Shown here: one piece after another, positions 1 to 8,730 of the stretch | Layout of the letters: every line of letters starts with the position of its first letter | Position numbering within the stretch: position 1 is the stretch's first letter | From: Bacteroidales bacterium | Lineage (GTDB): Bacteria; Bacteroidota; Bacteroidia; Bacteroidales; F082 | Assembly: GCA_028277395.1 (NCBI GenBank) | Contig: JANQGJ010000059.1 | Location: 52,592 to 116,591 of the forward strand | Direction: 5' to 3' | DNA: 64,000 nt | Notes under the pieces: model-generated | Seen by the model: the letters and a program-made list of their open reading frames with translations, nothing else | What the model was told of the DNA's origin: nothing | Databases searched by the model: none | Program-made: the position numbers and the translations under genes

Positions 1-2
1 GT

Positions 3-473
3 TCTGGTAATGATGCACATAATACTGATACAATACCAAGATTTCCAAACAGATATTATTCCGATGGAAGTATTTGCAGCACATGGATTGGTGTTGGTTC
101 AACCTCAAAAAATACTGATTCGACCTTGCTATGTGACTTTTCAAGTTATGGTAAAGAAAGTGTTGACCTGATGGCTCCTGGAAATCAGATTAAAACTCTC
201 TACCCGGATAATAACACAATTATAACTGAAGGTACAAGTATTTCAGCGCCCGTAGTAAGTGGAGTAGCTGCTTTGATATGGTCATACTATCCCGGCCTAA
301 GCGCTATTGAGGTAAAGAATATCCTGTTAAAATCCACCGATCATTACGGTGACATTGAAGTAATTATTGCAGGCGACCCTAAAAACAGGATCAAATTCAG
401 CGACATTTCAATAACAGGAGGAGTTGTTAACGCAAAATCAGCCTTCGAACTGGCGAAGAAAACGGATAAGTAG
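3..473 (+). CDS. Subtilisin-like serine protease (S8), C-terminal part
   Basis: The reading frame is open from the first bases of the window, so this is the 3' end of a larger gene whose start lies outside. It opens with SGND, which matches the oxyanion-hole Asn region of subtilases. Further on, GTSISAPVVSGVAAL carries the catalytic Ser in the usual GTS-x-[AS]-xP context. The catalytic Asp and His must lie upstream. The protein ends about 45 residues after the last family-like segment, with no type IX sorting domain, so export by that route is not supported by this end. An internal TTG at 126 is not a plausible start because it would remove the oxyanion Asn. The gene is followed by a convergent GNAT gene. 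The family call is firm; substrate and location are unknown. Confidence 0.9.
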   Translation, partial: SGNDAHNTDTIPRFPNRYYSDGSICSTWIGVGSTSKNTDSTLLCDFSSYGKESVDLMAPGNQIKTLYPDNNTIITEGTSISAPVVSGVAALIWSYYPGLSAIEVKNILLKSTDHYGDIEVIIAGDPKNRIKFSDISITGGVVNAKSAFELAKKTDK

Positions 474-502
474 CTGAAATTACATGCGCTGAACAACCTG
501 AA

Positions 503-1027
503 TTACGCATTCAGATAATATCTGAATCCGAAGACAGGTAACTCAACCTGTATAAAATCAAGGTCTTCAGATCTTACAAAGCCAAGTTTTTCATACATAC
601 GCCATGCAATTTCCATTGCTTTTGTTGAATGTATAATTACCTGTTGGTTTCCATGATCTCTGGATCTTCTTATGCATTCAACAGATAATTCTTTACCTAT
701 CCCCTGCCCTCTGCATGAATTATCAACAGCCAGCAATCTGAAACCACCGGCATTTTTTTCTGAAGTTGCAGTTCCTCCCGATCCATAATATTTCATATCA
801 CTGAAATAAACAACCGCACCACAAACAAAACCATCATCAGTAACGGCCACAATCAATTCTGATTTAGGTTTGGCAGCAGTCAATTCACCAATATTTCTTA
901 GCATATTGTAATACTCAGGCTGCTCCTCTTCTTTAGGGAAACCATCAAGCTGAGAATAAACATCAACCATAAGTTTCCCGATGATAGTAAATTCTTCTGA
1001 CCTGGCATTTCTAATTATAAAGTTCAT
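503..1027 (-). CDS. GNAT family N-acetyltransferase
   Basis: This is a compact protein of about 174 residues with the GNAT acetyl-CoA signature RGQGIGKEL (the R/Q-x-x-G-x-G/A loop) and a C-terminal WRMYEKLGF segment typical of the fold. I chose the start at MNFIIRNA because GNAT beta-1 begins there. An in-frame ATG at 1048 would add seven residues and overlap the upstream gene by 11 nt. It lies directly downstream of the MarR-GNAT gene on the same strand, so the two are probably co-transcribed. The acceptor substrate cannot be inferred. Confidence 0.88.
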   Translation of the reverse strand: MNFIIRNARSEEFTIIGKLMVDVYSQLDGFPKEEEQPEYYNMLRNIGELTAAKPKSELIVAVTDDGFVCGAVVYFSDMKYYGSGGTATSEKNAGGFRLLAVDNSCRGQGIGKELSVECIRRSRDHGNQQVIIHSTKAMEIAWRMYEKLGFVRSEDLDFIQVELPVFGFRYYLNA

Positions 1028-1037
1028 TACTTTTGGT

Positions 1038-1988
1038 TTATAATTCAATACTCATTATCATTTCCGTACGTTCCAACACCTGCATTTCTGAAGGTGGTTC
1101 ATTCTCAGTGAACCCCATGTTATAGTAAATTCTGTGAGCCGGCTTCATGGACATATCAGTTTGCAGCCAAAGTTTGTTTGCTGTATTTTCTTTACACCTG
1201 GAAATGCATCGTTCAATCAAACTGGTTGCTATACCTAAATTACGGAACCTTGGGTCAACAAATAATTTTGCAAACTCAAACGAATCCTCAGCAAGTCTTT
1301 TTAATGCCACACAACCAACAATTTGATCATTATGTTTTGCAAAAAATAAAAAGCCTCCTTTCTCCAGGTATGCTTTATCAGGATTATGCAAAGTAAAAAT
1401 ATCTTCATCCTCAAGATTACCCTTTAGATGTGCATATAGCCAATGACCTGCCAGGTGATAAAAATATTCCTTTAATTCAGGATTATAATCAACTATTACA
1501 GTAGTATTTTCCACTGCATGTAACACCTGCTCATTTAGGGGCGTATTGGTAAGGTTATTATCAATTCTTTTTAGGATATTAATAATATCAGGATGTCCGG
1601 TTGACAGAATAATTCTCAATGTATTGGAAAATTGCTCCCATAAAGGTTCAAGCTCTTCAAGAAGAGAAATCCCGTTTGATGAAAGTGAAATTAACTTCGA
1701 CCTTTTATCATTGGGATTTGGATTTATCACCAGCAATCCGTTACTGCTTAATTCATTAATAATATTTTTTACCGTAATATGTGTAAACGCAATTTGTCCG
1801 GTAATTTCCATAATTGTTTTGGGCTTGTCAGAGTACGCAAGAACATAGAAAACCGGGAACCAGCTTGACTTAAAAGCTATACCTCTGTCTTTATATACTT
1901 TATCACCACCAATTTGAAGTTTTTCATAAATCCTTCGGAATCGTGAACCTCCGGCTAAATAACCAAGTTTATCAATAATATCATTCAT
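1038..1988 (-). CDS. MarR-type regulator fused to GNAT acetyltransferase
   Basis: This 316-residue protein has two parts. Residues about 40-140 form a MarR winged helix (the segment around AFTHITVKNIINELSSNGLL is the recognition-helix region, followed by a wing with NPNDKRSK). Residues about 165-316 form a GNAT domain with the acetyl-CoA loop RNLGIATSL. The MarR-GNAT fusion is a known architecture in Bacteroidota and other phyla, usually annotated as a bifunctional helix-turn-helix/acetyltransferase. It is the first gene of a two-gene minus-strand unit with the GNAT gene at 503. A TATATTTG -7 box and an imperfect palindrome lie just upstream, consistent with self-regulation. The physiological signal and substrate are unknown. 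Confidence 0.9.
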   Translation of the reverse strand: MNDIIDKLGYLAGGSRFRRIYEKLQIGGDKVYKDRGIAFKSSWFPVFYVLAYSDKPKTIMEITGQIAFTHITVKNIINELSSNGLLVINPNPNDKRSKLISLSSNGISLLEELEPLWEQFSNTLRIILSTGHPDIINILKRIDNNLTNTPLNEQVLHAVENTTVIVDYNPELKEYFYHLAGHWLYAHLKGNLEDEDIFTLHNPDKAYLEKGGFLFFAKHNDQIVGCVALKRLAEDSFEFAKLFVDPRFRNLGIATSLIERCISRCKENTANKLWLQTDMSMKPAHRIYYNMGFTENEPPSEMQVLERTEMIMSIEL

Positions 1989-1989
1989 A

Positions 1990-2024
1990 TTTACAATATT
2001 TATAAAACTAATTTTGCAAATATA
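1990..2024 (-). promoter_or_regulatory. Promoter and possible operator of the MarR-GNAT gene
   Basis: On the minus strand TATATTTG (plus-strand 2017-2024) is a perfect Bacteroidota -7 box (TAnnTTTG). Between it and the ATG at 1988 lies the imperfect palindrome TTTACAATATTTATAAA (1990-2006), sized and placed like a MarR operator. I found no clear -33 TTG at the standard distance, so the promoter call is moderate and the operator call weak. Confidence 0.45.
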
Positions 2025-2545
2025 TAAAAGTACTTTCTTTTAATTGTGATTTCCATGTATTTTAATATATAACCTCAATTGGATCAAATAAGTGATACTG
2101 GATTAAGATGTTCCTTGATTTTAGATCGTCTTTCAGTCTGAATAATCCTGATAACTAAGCATAGGAATAGTGTTCTATTGATCTATTCTTGTCAACGCTT
2201 AATATAGTGTATCAGGGATGTTTTTCATTAAGATCATGCCCTAAACAAACCGACTTGCAATTTGGTTTTTAGTATCTGGTCCAACAGTTCAATTGAAATT
2301 TAGTTCACTATGATTTCTTCTTAAAGCTCAATCATACCAAACAGAAATGTGCCGTTATCGGAAATTTATTAAAACTATTGTCAAAAAGACATGCTTACCA
2401 GGCTTTGCAACCGGGATATCAATCAAAACATGGAAATCAATTATTTTCACCATTTACAATACCAGGAGCTATCAACCAACTGTCTTTGTGGTTGTTACAG
2501 ATTTTCAAGATCAAATAACCTACCACATTATGTAGTCATGATTTA
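2025..2545. other. Non-coding or decayed stretch
   Basis: About 520 bases with no convincing gene. Two short overlapping plus-strand frames (from 2347 and 2391) have no recognisable motifs and one runs through the promoter at 2546, so I do not call them. The stretch precedes a locus with clear gene decay and may itself be eroded coding DNA. Confidence 0.5.
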
Positions 2546-2583
2546 TACCCTTTCAGGGTATTGCATTACGATTACTAAGTTTG
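2546..2583 (+). promoter_or_regulatory. Palindromic promoter shared with the MACPF gene
   Basis: TACCCTTTCAGGGTATTG (2546-2563) is a perfect 6-3-6 palindrome running into a TTG, followed by TTACTAAGTTTG, whose TAAGTTTG (2576-2583) is a perfect -7 box. The same arrangement occurs at 22936-22981 upstream of the MACPF gene, where TTG and the -7 box are 20 bp apart. Here the spacer is only 12 bp, as if about 8 bp were deleted, so this copy may be crippled. Confidence 0.5.
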
Positions 2584-2769
2584 TATGTTTGTCTACGGAT
2601 CACAAACAATTGGTATTAAAAGAGTTTGCATCCAATACATTAGCCGGTTAATAAAGTGAAATAAGCACAGAACGTCTTTTTATTTATCAGTACTCTAATT
2701 GGAGAGTATCAACTTTATTAGTGTAAATGTCATGGTTTTGCTACCTGAATAAAAAATAATAAGACCACT

Positions 2770-3081
2770 AACATGAGTTAATATCCGGTTACTGAACAAC
2801 GTGGTGAAACCAGGGAACAATTACATGAGAATAAAAACAGGGTAACATAGTTTATAATGTATGTAAACACACATAAACAAAAAGATACTGTTAGAGAAAG
2901 CATGGGAGAAGGACAGGCAGGAAAACTATGGAAAGATAAAAGAGAAGAACTTACCGGCGGACACAAAGAAACATACGAAGGATCATCATTATTATCAACA
3001 CCACAAATTCAGGGTGCACAGGCAAAAGATGCATTGACAGCATCATGGGCTTCACTCAGCAGAAACTGGGAAAGAAGATAA
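2770..3081 (+). pseudogene. Remnant of an unrecognised gene
   Basis: A frame ending at the TAA at 3079-3081 reads as coding-like protein. It continues upstream of the ATG at 2857 only through in-frame stops: a TAG at 2848-2850 and a TAA about 70 bases before that. The readable piece is hydrophilic and ends in SWASLSRNWERR. I read it as the C-terminal end of a longer decayed gene rather than a genuine 74-residue protein, although a short functional gene starting at 2857 is possible. I do not recognise the family. It sits 33 bases upstream of the intact lipase-like gene and downstream of the palindromic promoter. Confidence 0.45.
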
Positions 3082-3114
3082 GTAATGTAAGATTTATATT
3101 ATCAATTATAATCA

Positions 3115-4530
3115 ATGAATAAAAAATCAACAATAAAAAACAATAATATGCAAATAATATTCGTACACGGCTGGAGTGTGACAAACACATCAACTTATGG
3201 AGAATTACCCGAAGCTCTGTATGCCAAAGCATCAGATTACGGACTTGAAATCGAAATCCGGCACATACATTTGGGAAAATATATAAGCTTTCATGATGAA
3301 GTAACAATGGACGATGTTGGAAAAGCAATGGACAGGGCATTACGTGATCTGCCAGGAAACAGCAACAATCATATTGCTCCCTTTTCATGTGTTACACATT
3401 CCACCGGCGGACCTGTGGTTAGATACTGGGCAGATAAATATTATGGACAGCATGGACTGACTAATATACCTCTGAAACATTTGGTTATGCTTGCTCCTGC
3501 AAACCATGGCTCTTCACTTGCCAAAATTGGTAAAGCAAGACTGGGACGTATAAAAGCGTGGTTTAGTGGTATTGAACCCGGACAAAGAATTCTTGACTGG
3601 CTGAGTCTAGGAAGCGACGGTCAATGGATCTTGAATGAAAAGTATATTGATTATAATTATGAAAATACAGGTTTCTATCCGTTTGTCCTTGTTGGTGAGG
3701 GTATTGATGAAAAATTATATGATTTTCTTAATAGTTATCTCGTAGAAAAAGGTTCTGATGGTGTAGTACGTGTTGCCGGTGCAAACATGAACTACAGGTA
3801 TTTTTCACTGGTTCAGTCCCATGATCAGATAATCAGGAAACGTCCTTTCACCACAAGGTTAGTTCCTGAAAACGGAATGAGAAATCCGGAACGAACAGCT
3901 CTTGGAGTGTATAAGCAATACAGCCATTCGGGTAAAAAAATGGGTATCATGAACAGCATTAAAGAAAACGATACAGATGCACCGGTTGTTACAGATATCC
4001 TGAAATGCTTCCAGGTGGAAAGTCGTGAAGAATATAATATCCGCTCTCAGGAATTTGATCAGCTTACCATTGATAATCAATCAATCGGCGACAGATATTG
4101 TATGCTCGTTGTTAATATACGAGACAAATCCGGTGAGCATATAGCTAAAGATGATTACGACCTGCTGTTACTGGCCGGCAAACTATATCAGCCCCAGGAG
4201 ATGCCTAAAGGATTTCTGGTGGACAAACAGATGAATGATACTACCGGAAGACTTGTATATTATCTGAATACTGATAAAATGTATGAAATAAAGGATGGCA
4301 AATTTGGTCTCCGTGTAATTGCACGACCTAAAAAAGGATTCTCTTATTATGTAGAAGCGGAATTTCGTTCAGAAGGAATACCTGTGGATAATATATTGGT
4401 TCCAAACCAAACCACCTATGTTGATATAAAGTTAAACCGCTTTGTTGACAGAAATGTATTCAGGTTTGGAAAAGTAGCAGATAAACCGGAAAGCTTTAAA
4501 AGGATAAAACCTTCGGGCAGGTTTATATAG
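3115..4530 (+). CDS. Lipase/esterase-like alpha/beta hydrolase with C-terminal beta domain
   Basis: This 471-residue protein starts with a cytosolic-looking tail and no signal peptide (a second ATG at codon 12 gives MQIIFVHGW). FVHGW near residue 17 is the oxyanion-hole strand, and THSTGGP near residue 100 is the nucleophile elbow in the GxSxG position of lipases (with Thr-His replacing the first Gly). LAPANHGS near 125 is the conserved follow-on seen in PGAP1/DUF676-type lipases. After about residue 300 the sequence changes to a beta-rich region, probably an Ig-like or C2-like domain. It lies between two decayed genes under a promoter resembling that of the MACPF gene. No secretion signal plus an accessory domain fits an effector or intracellular phospholipase, but this is inference. 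Confidence 0.75.
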   Translation: MNKKSTIKNNNMQIIFVHGWSVTNTSTYGELPEALYAKASDYGLEIEIRHIHLGKYISFHDEVTMDDVGKAMDRALRDLPGNSNNHIAPFSCVTHSTGGPVVRYWADKYYGQHGLTNIPLKHLVMLAPANHGSSLAKIGKARLGRIKAWFSGIEPGQRILDWLSLGSDGQWILNEKYIDYNYENTGFYPFVLVGEGIDEKLYDFLNSYLVEKGSDGVVRVAGANMNYRYFSLVQSHDQIIRKRPFTTRLVPENGMRNPERTALGVYKQYSHSGKKMGIMNSIKENDTDAPVVTDILKCFQVESREEYNIRSQEFDQLTIDNQSIGDRYCMLVVNIRDKSGEHIAKDDYDLLLLAGKLYQPQEMPKGFLVDKQMNDTTGRLVYYLNTDKMYEIKDGKFGLRVIARPKKGFSYYVEAEFRSEGIPVDNILVPNQTTYVDIKLNRFVDRNVFRFGKVADKPESFKRIKPSGRFI

Positions 4531-4536
4531 AATAAT

Positions 4537-4549
4537 GTAGATTTTCTAC
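4537..4549 (+). terminator. Short hairpin after the lipase-like gene
   Basis: GTAGATTTTCTAC forms a 5-bp stem with a 3-base loop just after the stop codon. It is weak and has no strong T tract, so this is only a possible terminator. Confidence 0.25.
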
Positions 4550-4705
4550 GAATAGCGTGACTCTGAAAAATCCTTACAAACATTTAATCGCATCGTAAGA
4601 AATTATGTAAAAAATAAATCATAAGTACCTAAGAATTGCAATATGTACAAGTAAACAGAAAAGTCAAAACAGAATACAGGTAAAGTAATTGCGAATAGTT
4701 CATAA

Positions 4706-5244
4706 ATCAAGAAGAATGATATCAAACAGGCTATTGAATTTACTGACAATCGTTATTCCGGTCGTTCTGTTCAATTACTCCAAAGGATAATAATATTCGC
4801 GATAACAACACAAAAGAAACCGGATACAGACAAACCATTCGGACAATTAAACACCCGGTAACACAATAGTTTTGCTGCCGAGATGTTTAATGAAGTGGGA
4901 GGAATGACTGATATTGTTGCTTACAACGACAGGAGTAATATGGATTCCATGGGTGAAAATCATAACAAACCTGCATCAAAAAGAACAGTTAAAAGGATAT
5001 GAATTAATCATGGAGTAACACAAACATTTGATCGCTGCTTTAAGAACTTATTACTCACCACAGAAAATTGATGCACGACTAAAAATTCAACCTGATAAAA
5101 CTCCTGAAGAAGTTGCCAAAAAAATCTATCACCTGGGGGGGGGAGATCTGGGGTCATTCGAAAAAACTATTCACCGAGTTCTACGAGCACAACCAAAAAT
5201 TCTACAATGACGATATAGGCCGTTTCAACTTTCAGGCACAATGA
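4706..5244 (+). pseudogene. Frameshifted remnant of an unrecognised gene
   Basis: Three coding-like pieces follow one another in different frames. The first is 4709-4861 (contains QAIEFTDNRYSGRSVQLLQ). The second, around 4880-5010, contains FNEVGGMTDIVAYNDR. The third starts near 5010 and holds an in-frame ORF from 5028. A run of eight G at about 5136-5143 breaks that last piece. Skipping one base there gives a continuation through GEIWGHSKKLFTEFYEHNQK and ending FNFQAQ at a TGA (5242-5244). Stops and at least two frameshifts make it a pseudogene, unless the G run is a sequencing error or a phase-variable tract. The first piece vaguely recalls peptidoglycan-binding domains, but I would not name a family. 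Confidence 0.55.
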
Positions 5245-5345
5245 TTATTCTTAAATAAAATCGTTTATGAGCTATACCCGATTGAACTCAAAACGATAAT
5301 AAATTACTCCTTTATCCACTGCAACCAGCAACTACCAATTCACGA

Positions 5346-6098
5346 TCATGTATCCAGCCACCCCTTAAATCCACTTGCCTTAAGCTTACTGATTACTATG
5401 TCTGATGGTGATTCAGGAACCACTTTTACGATCAGCTTTTGATTGAAATATGGTTCAACCTTAACCACTGATTCAGCTGAGAGTATAAATTTCCTGTTGG
5501 CTCTGAAGAAGTTAGCAGGACTGAGTTGAGATTCCAGATTGTCAAGTGATTCACTTATAATAAACTTTCTTCTGTCTTTAAGCATAATAAAAGATACTCC
5601 GTCTTCAGAGTAAAAATATGCGATCTCCAGTGCATCAACAGGAATAAGTCCGTTACGGTAACTAACTAAAAACCTGTTTCGGTAACTCTGTCCTTTTAGC
5701 TTGTTTATTATGGCATCAAAATTTACAGAAGTGTTGTTTCTTACCCCAAAATCTTTAAACTTATCGATGCTTTTGCTCAACATCTCTATTTTTATGGGTT
5801 TCAATAAATAGTCAATACTATAGTGACGAAAAGCCTCAATTGCGAATTCGTTGAATGCAGTGGTAAAAATTATTGGAGTTTTAATCTGCAACTGGTTAAA
5901 TAGCTCAAAACTAAGGGAATCCGAAAGCTGAATATCTGAAATGATCAGGTCTGGGAGGTCATTATTTTCAAACCATCTGAAACCATCACTAACACTTTCA
6001 ATAACATCAAGAATAATGATATCAGGATCATACTCACCAAGCAACTTGGTAATTTTTCGAGCTGCCGGAGCTTCATCTTCAAAAATTAATACTTTCAT
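5346..6098 (-). CDS. LytTR-family response regulator
   Basis: This 250-residue protein has an N-terminal receiver domain: acidic pocket EDE at 7-9, phospho-acceptor D55 in ISDIQLSD, conserved Thr in FTTAF near 88, and Lys in LLKPI near 107. A C-terminal LytTR DNA-binding domain covers about residues 145-245 (RNRFLVSYRNGLIPV, FFRANRKFILS). LytTR regulators bind pairs of direct repeats upstream of targets. It follows the cognate kinase gene by five bases on the same strand, so both are made from one message. The targets are unknown; the neighbouring beta-barrel gene at 7385 is a candidate only by proximity. Confidence 0.95.
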   Translation of the reverse strand: MKVLIFEDEAPAARKITKLLGEYDPDIIILDVIESVSDGFRWFENNDLPDLIISDIQLSDSLSFELFNQLQIKTPIIFTTAFNEFAIEAFRHYSIDYLLKPIKIEMLSKSIDKFKDFGVRNNTSVNFDAIINKLKGQSYRNRFLVSYRNGLIPVDALEIAYFYSEDGVSFIMLKDRRKFIISESLDNLESQLSPANFFRANRKFILSAESVVKVEPYFNQKLIVKVVPESPSDIVISKLKASGFKGWLDT

Positions 6099-6103
6099 AA
6101 CTA

Positions 6104-7222
6104 TTATTCCATCCCGTGAAGGTCGTGTGTTTTGAATTGAACTTTATTCTTTTCCGTAATAACCGGAACTCTGACAATAAACTCATCACCTGTATTATTA
6201 ATAACAATATCCTTTCCGGAAAGGTACTGATATCTCTCCTGAAGATTCTTCAAACCAAATGAACTTCCATTATCAAGTACATTCTTTACCTGTAAATTAT
6301 TCTGTACAATAATAAAATCATTGTCCCTGTATATCTTTATCCTAAGATTACGTCTTGACGAGATTTCATTGTGCTTTGTTGCATTCTCGATCAACAACTG
6401 GAAAGTTAAAGGTGCTATAAAAATATCCTGATCCATTTCATCCTCAATGATCTCAACATTCAGATTATCCTCAAACCGCATCTTAAGCAAATTAATATAA
6501 GATCTGGCAAAATCCAGCTCATTTTTAATGGAAGCCCAGTTTACATCCTGATTCTCCAGTACATACCTGTAAACATCTGAAAGTTCATTTACAAGCTTTG
6601 ATGCCCTTTCGGGATCTTCATCAATGGTTTCAGATAAAGCATTGAATGTATTAAAAAGGAAATGAGGGTTTATTTTATTTTTCAGATTGTTAAATCTGGC
6701 CTCTATACTGTCTTTTTTATACTTCTCTGTTTTAATTCCTGCTTCTGTAAGTTCTATGAAAAGGAATAATCTTTCATAACTAACATTAATAAAATATACG
6801 AATAAGATAACAAGAAGATAAATATACCTGTGCTCAACTAAAAATACCGATAAAGCTTCTTTGTGAAAAAACAGTTCAATAAAATTGTGAAAAAACAGAA
6901 TATCTGTCCCAACAAGGATAACCGACACTATAAATGATGGTAAATATCTTCTGAATATATTGTCTGCAAGACTATTCTTATGACGGTATCTGGTATAATA
7001 TAATACATTAATAAACCTGTTTGAGATCCACAAAAGAACCACCAGTAAACTAATATTGATGAAATGAAACGGAAACAGTGACCAGTTAATAGGGTAATCA
7101 ATAATTGTGAAAACGGTTATAACAATAAATACCGGTATTGTGATCCTTTTCCACCTCCATTCATTTATCAGGAACTGCTCATTGCAACTATTGCAGGTAA
7201 ATACATTGTTTAACATCTTCAT
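6104..7222 (-). CDS. LytS-like sensor histidine kinase
   Basis: This 372-residue membrane kinase has about four hydrophobic helices between residues 28 and 150 and then the His_kinase domain, with H187 in NPHFLFNTFNAL. That box is diagnostic of the LytS/YehU class (PF06580). The ATP-binding part has the N-box LIENATKHNE and a GLKNLQERY glycine box. The kinase is upstream of its LytTR regulator. An oddity is the N-terminus, which carries a CNSC motif before the first helix; this could bind metal or respond to redox state, or could be upstream sequence if the true start is later. The signal is unknown. Confidence 0.93.
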   Translation of the reverse strand: MKMLNNVFTCNSCNEQFLINEWRWKRITIPVFIVITVFTIIDYPINWSLFPFHFINISLLVVLLWISNRFINVLYYTRYRHKNSLADNIFRRYLPSFIVSVILVGTDILFFHNFIELFFHKEALSVFLVEHRYIYLLVILFVYFINVSYERLFLFIELTEAGIKTEKYKKDSIEARFNNLKNKINPHFLFNTFNALSETIDEDPERASKLVNELSDVYRYVLENQDVNWASIKNELDFARSYINLLKMRFEDNLNVEIIEDEMDQDIFIAPLTFQLLIENATKHNEISSRRNLRIKIYRDNDFIIVQNNLQVKNVLDNGSSFGLKNLQERYQYLSGKDIVINNTGDEFIVRVPVITEKNKVQFKTHDLHGME

Positions 7223-7308
7223 AACATATAATTGAAAGCAAAACTAATAATATTCGGTGTATTCGGGATTGTATGATTCATTTGCAGAGTGATTGCAGAA
7301 AACCCGAT

Positions 7309-7340
7309 TTCCCGTCTCCCCTAACAGAGGGAGCCGGGAA
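7309..7340 (-). terminator. Strong hairpin between the kinase and beta-barrel genes
   Basis: TTCCCG (7309-7314) pairs with CGGGAA (7335-7340) and CTCCC (7316-7320) with GGGAG (7329-7333), leaving one mismatch and an 8-base loop. It lies downstream of the minus-strand beta-barrel gene and upstream of the kinase gene, so it is well placed to separate the two transcripts. No long T run follows, so termination is inferred. Confidence 0.5.
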
Positions 7341-7384
7341 TACTATCAGGTCCAGTAGATATAGTTATAAATCAAATAAATCAC

Positions 7385-7993
7385 TTAAAACTCAAATCCT
7401 AAGTTAATTCCTACTGTTTTGTTTCTCAAGTCGCTGTCATTCTTATCATATGATGTCAATCCAAGTGCAAACCTTACATCAAGAAAAATACTTTGTTTAT
7501 TTATGGGATATTTCACAATAAATCCTCCCATCATTCCAAATTCTGCATTCTCAGTCTGGTCATCCATGTCAATTTCCTGTGAAATACCTTCCACATTACT
7601 CTCAACTTCCGAATTCAGCAATATTCCTGCATAAGGTCCTGCATAAACCCTGAAATTAAGTGCCGAGTTCCGTGTTTCCCCCAATGAATAGTTTGCCAGG
7701 ACAGGGATAGTGAGATAATCAAGTTTGCTGGTTGTTTCACCATTATCACTTCCTTTCTGCTCATAATTCAATTCCGGTTGAAGAGAAAAGCTCTTACTCA
7801 GGCTGTAATTTCCATAAACACCTGCATTAAACCCGGTTCTGATCTCATCGTTATCAAAAATGTTTCCCAAATCCGACTGGGTAGAGAAATTTGCTCCGGC
7901 TTTTACACCATATTTAAAATTCTGGGCATTAAGACTTACAACACTTAACACAACCAATAGTCCGGTAATTACTGTATTTACTGTTGATTTCAT
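7385..7993 (-). CDS. Outer membrane beta-barrel protein (porin family)
   Basis: About 202 residues. I start at the ATG giving MKSTVNTVITGLLVVL because it begins a clean signal peptide ending in LNAQ; the longer in-frame extension to 8053 lacks one. The mature part opens with FKYGVKAGANFST, the hallmark of the Bacteroidota OMP_b-brl family (PF13568), and alternates hydrophobic and polar residues throughout. It ends in the aromatic residue of GINLGFEF, as outer-membrane barrels do. Predicted location is the outer membrane; the function is unknown. It is the nearest gene to the LytS/LytTR pair and may be its target. Confidence 0.9.
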   Translation of the reverse strand: MKSTVNTVITGLLVVLSVVSLNAQNFKYGVKAGANFSTQSDLGNIFDNDEIRTGFNAGVYGNYSLSKSFSLQPELNYEQKGSDNGETTSKLDYLTIPVLANYSLGETRNSALNFRVYAGPYAGILLNSEVESNVEGISQEIDMDDQTENAEFGMMGGFIVKYPINKQSIFLDVRFALGLTSYDKNDSDLRNKTVGINLGFEF

Positions 7994-8190
7994 TTTCTTC
8001 CTTTTTATATAATTCTGATCTTTCATAATAATTACATTGCAAAACTGCATCAACTACCAGTGCCAGGATTAAAAAATCTTATGAAATGGATAAAATACAA
8101 CATGAAATGTATAAAACCGGAACTTGAAAGAAATCGTTATGAATCAACATGATCAATTTATCGTAATTTTAACATTCATTTTATTACGAT

Positions 8191-8682
8191 ATGAAGGATA
8201 TCCAAATCAGAAAAGCAACACCATCCGATTATGATTCAATATGGTTAATTATCAAACAGATAATTAAATCAGGAGACACATATGTATTTGCACCGGATTC
8301 AGATCGGGACAAGATGCTTGATTTTTGGTGCAACAAAAATAATCATACCTATGTTGCTGTGTATGATGACAAAATAACGGGAACTTTCTTTATCAGGGAT
8401 AATAACCCTGACCTGGGATCACATGTTGCAAATGCAGCTTATATGACCATGAAAGAGGCAGCAGGAAAAGGAATAGGTTATGAAATGGGAAAGTTTTCGT
8501 TGAAAGAAGCGAAAAAACTGGGATACAAAGCAATGCAATTCAATTATGTGATTGAAGATAACAAAGGAGCTGTCAAACTATGGAAAAAACTGGGGTTTGA
8601 AATAGTTGGTGAAATCCCCGAAGCTTTCGATCATAGCGAAAAAGGCTATACCGGTATTTACATAATGTGGAGGAAATTATAA
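8191..8682 (+). CDS. GNAT family N-acetyltransferase
   Basis: This 163-residue single-domain protein begins directly with IQIRKATPSDYDS, a typical GNAT first strand. It has an acetyl-CoA loop region (AAGKGIGYEMG) and the closing LWKKLGFEIVGEIPEAF segment common in phosphinothricin/amino-acid-type GNATs. The Crp-family gene begins 48 bases downstream on the same strand and may be co-transcribed. The substrate is not determinable. Confidence 0.9.
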   Translation: MKDIQIRKATPSDYDSIWLIIKQIIKSGDTYVFAPDSDRDKMLDFWCNKNNHTYVAVYDDKITGTFFIRDNNPDLGSHVANAAYMTMKEAAGKGIGYEMGKFSLKEAKKLGYKAMQFNYVIEDNKGAVKLWKKLGFEIVGEIPEAFDHSEKGYTGIYIMWRKL

Positions 8683-8730
8683 ATAAAACCAACTTTACAT
8701 GAATTCAGGCAATCAACAAAAAATAACATA

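Noticed and set aside
2347..2651. Two overlapping short plus-strand frames
   Set aside because: No motifs, and one runs through the palindromic promoter at 2546; they look like chance frames in decayed DNA.
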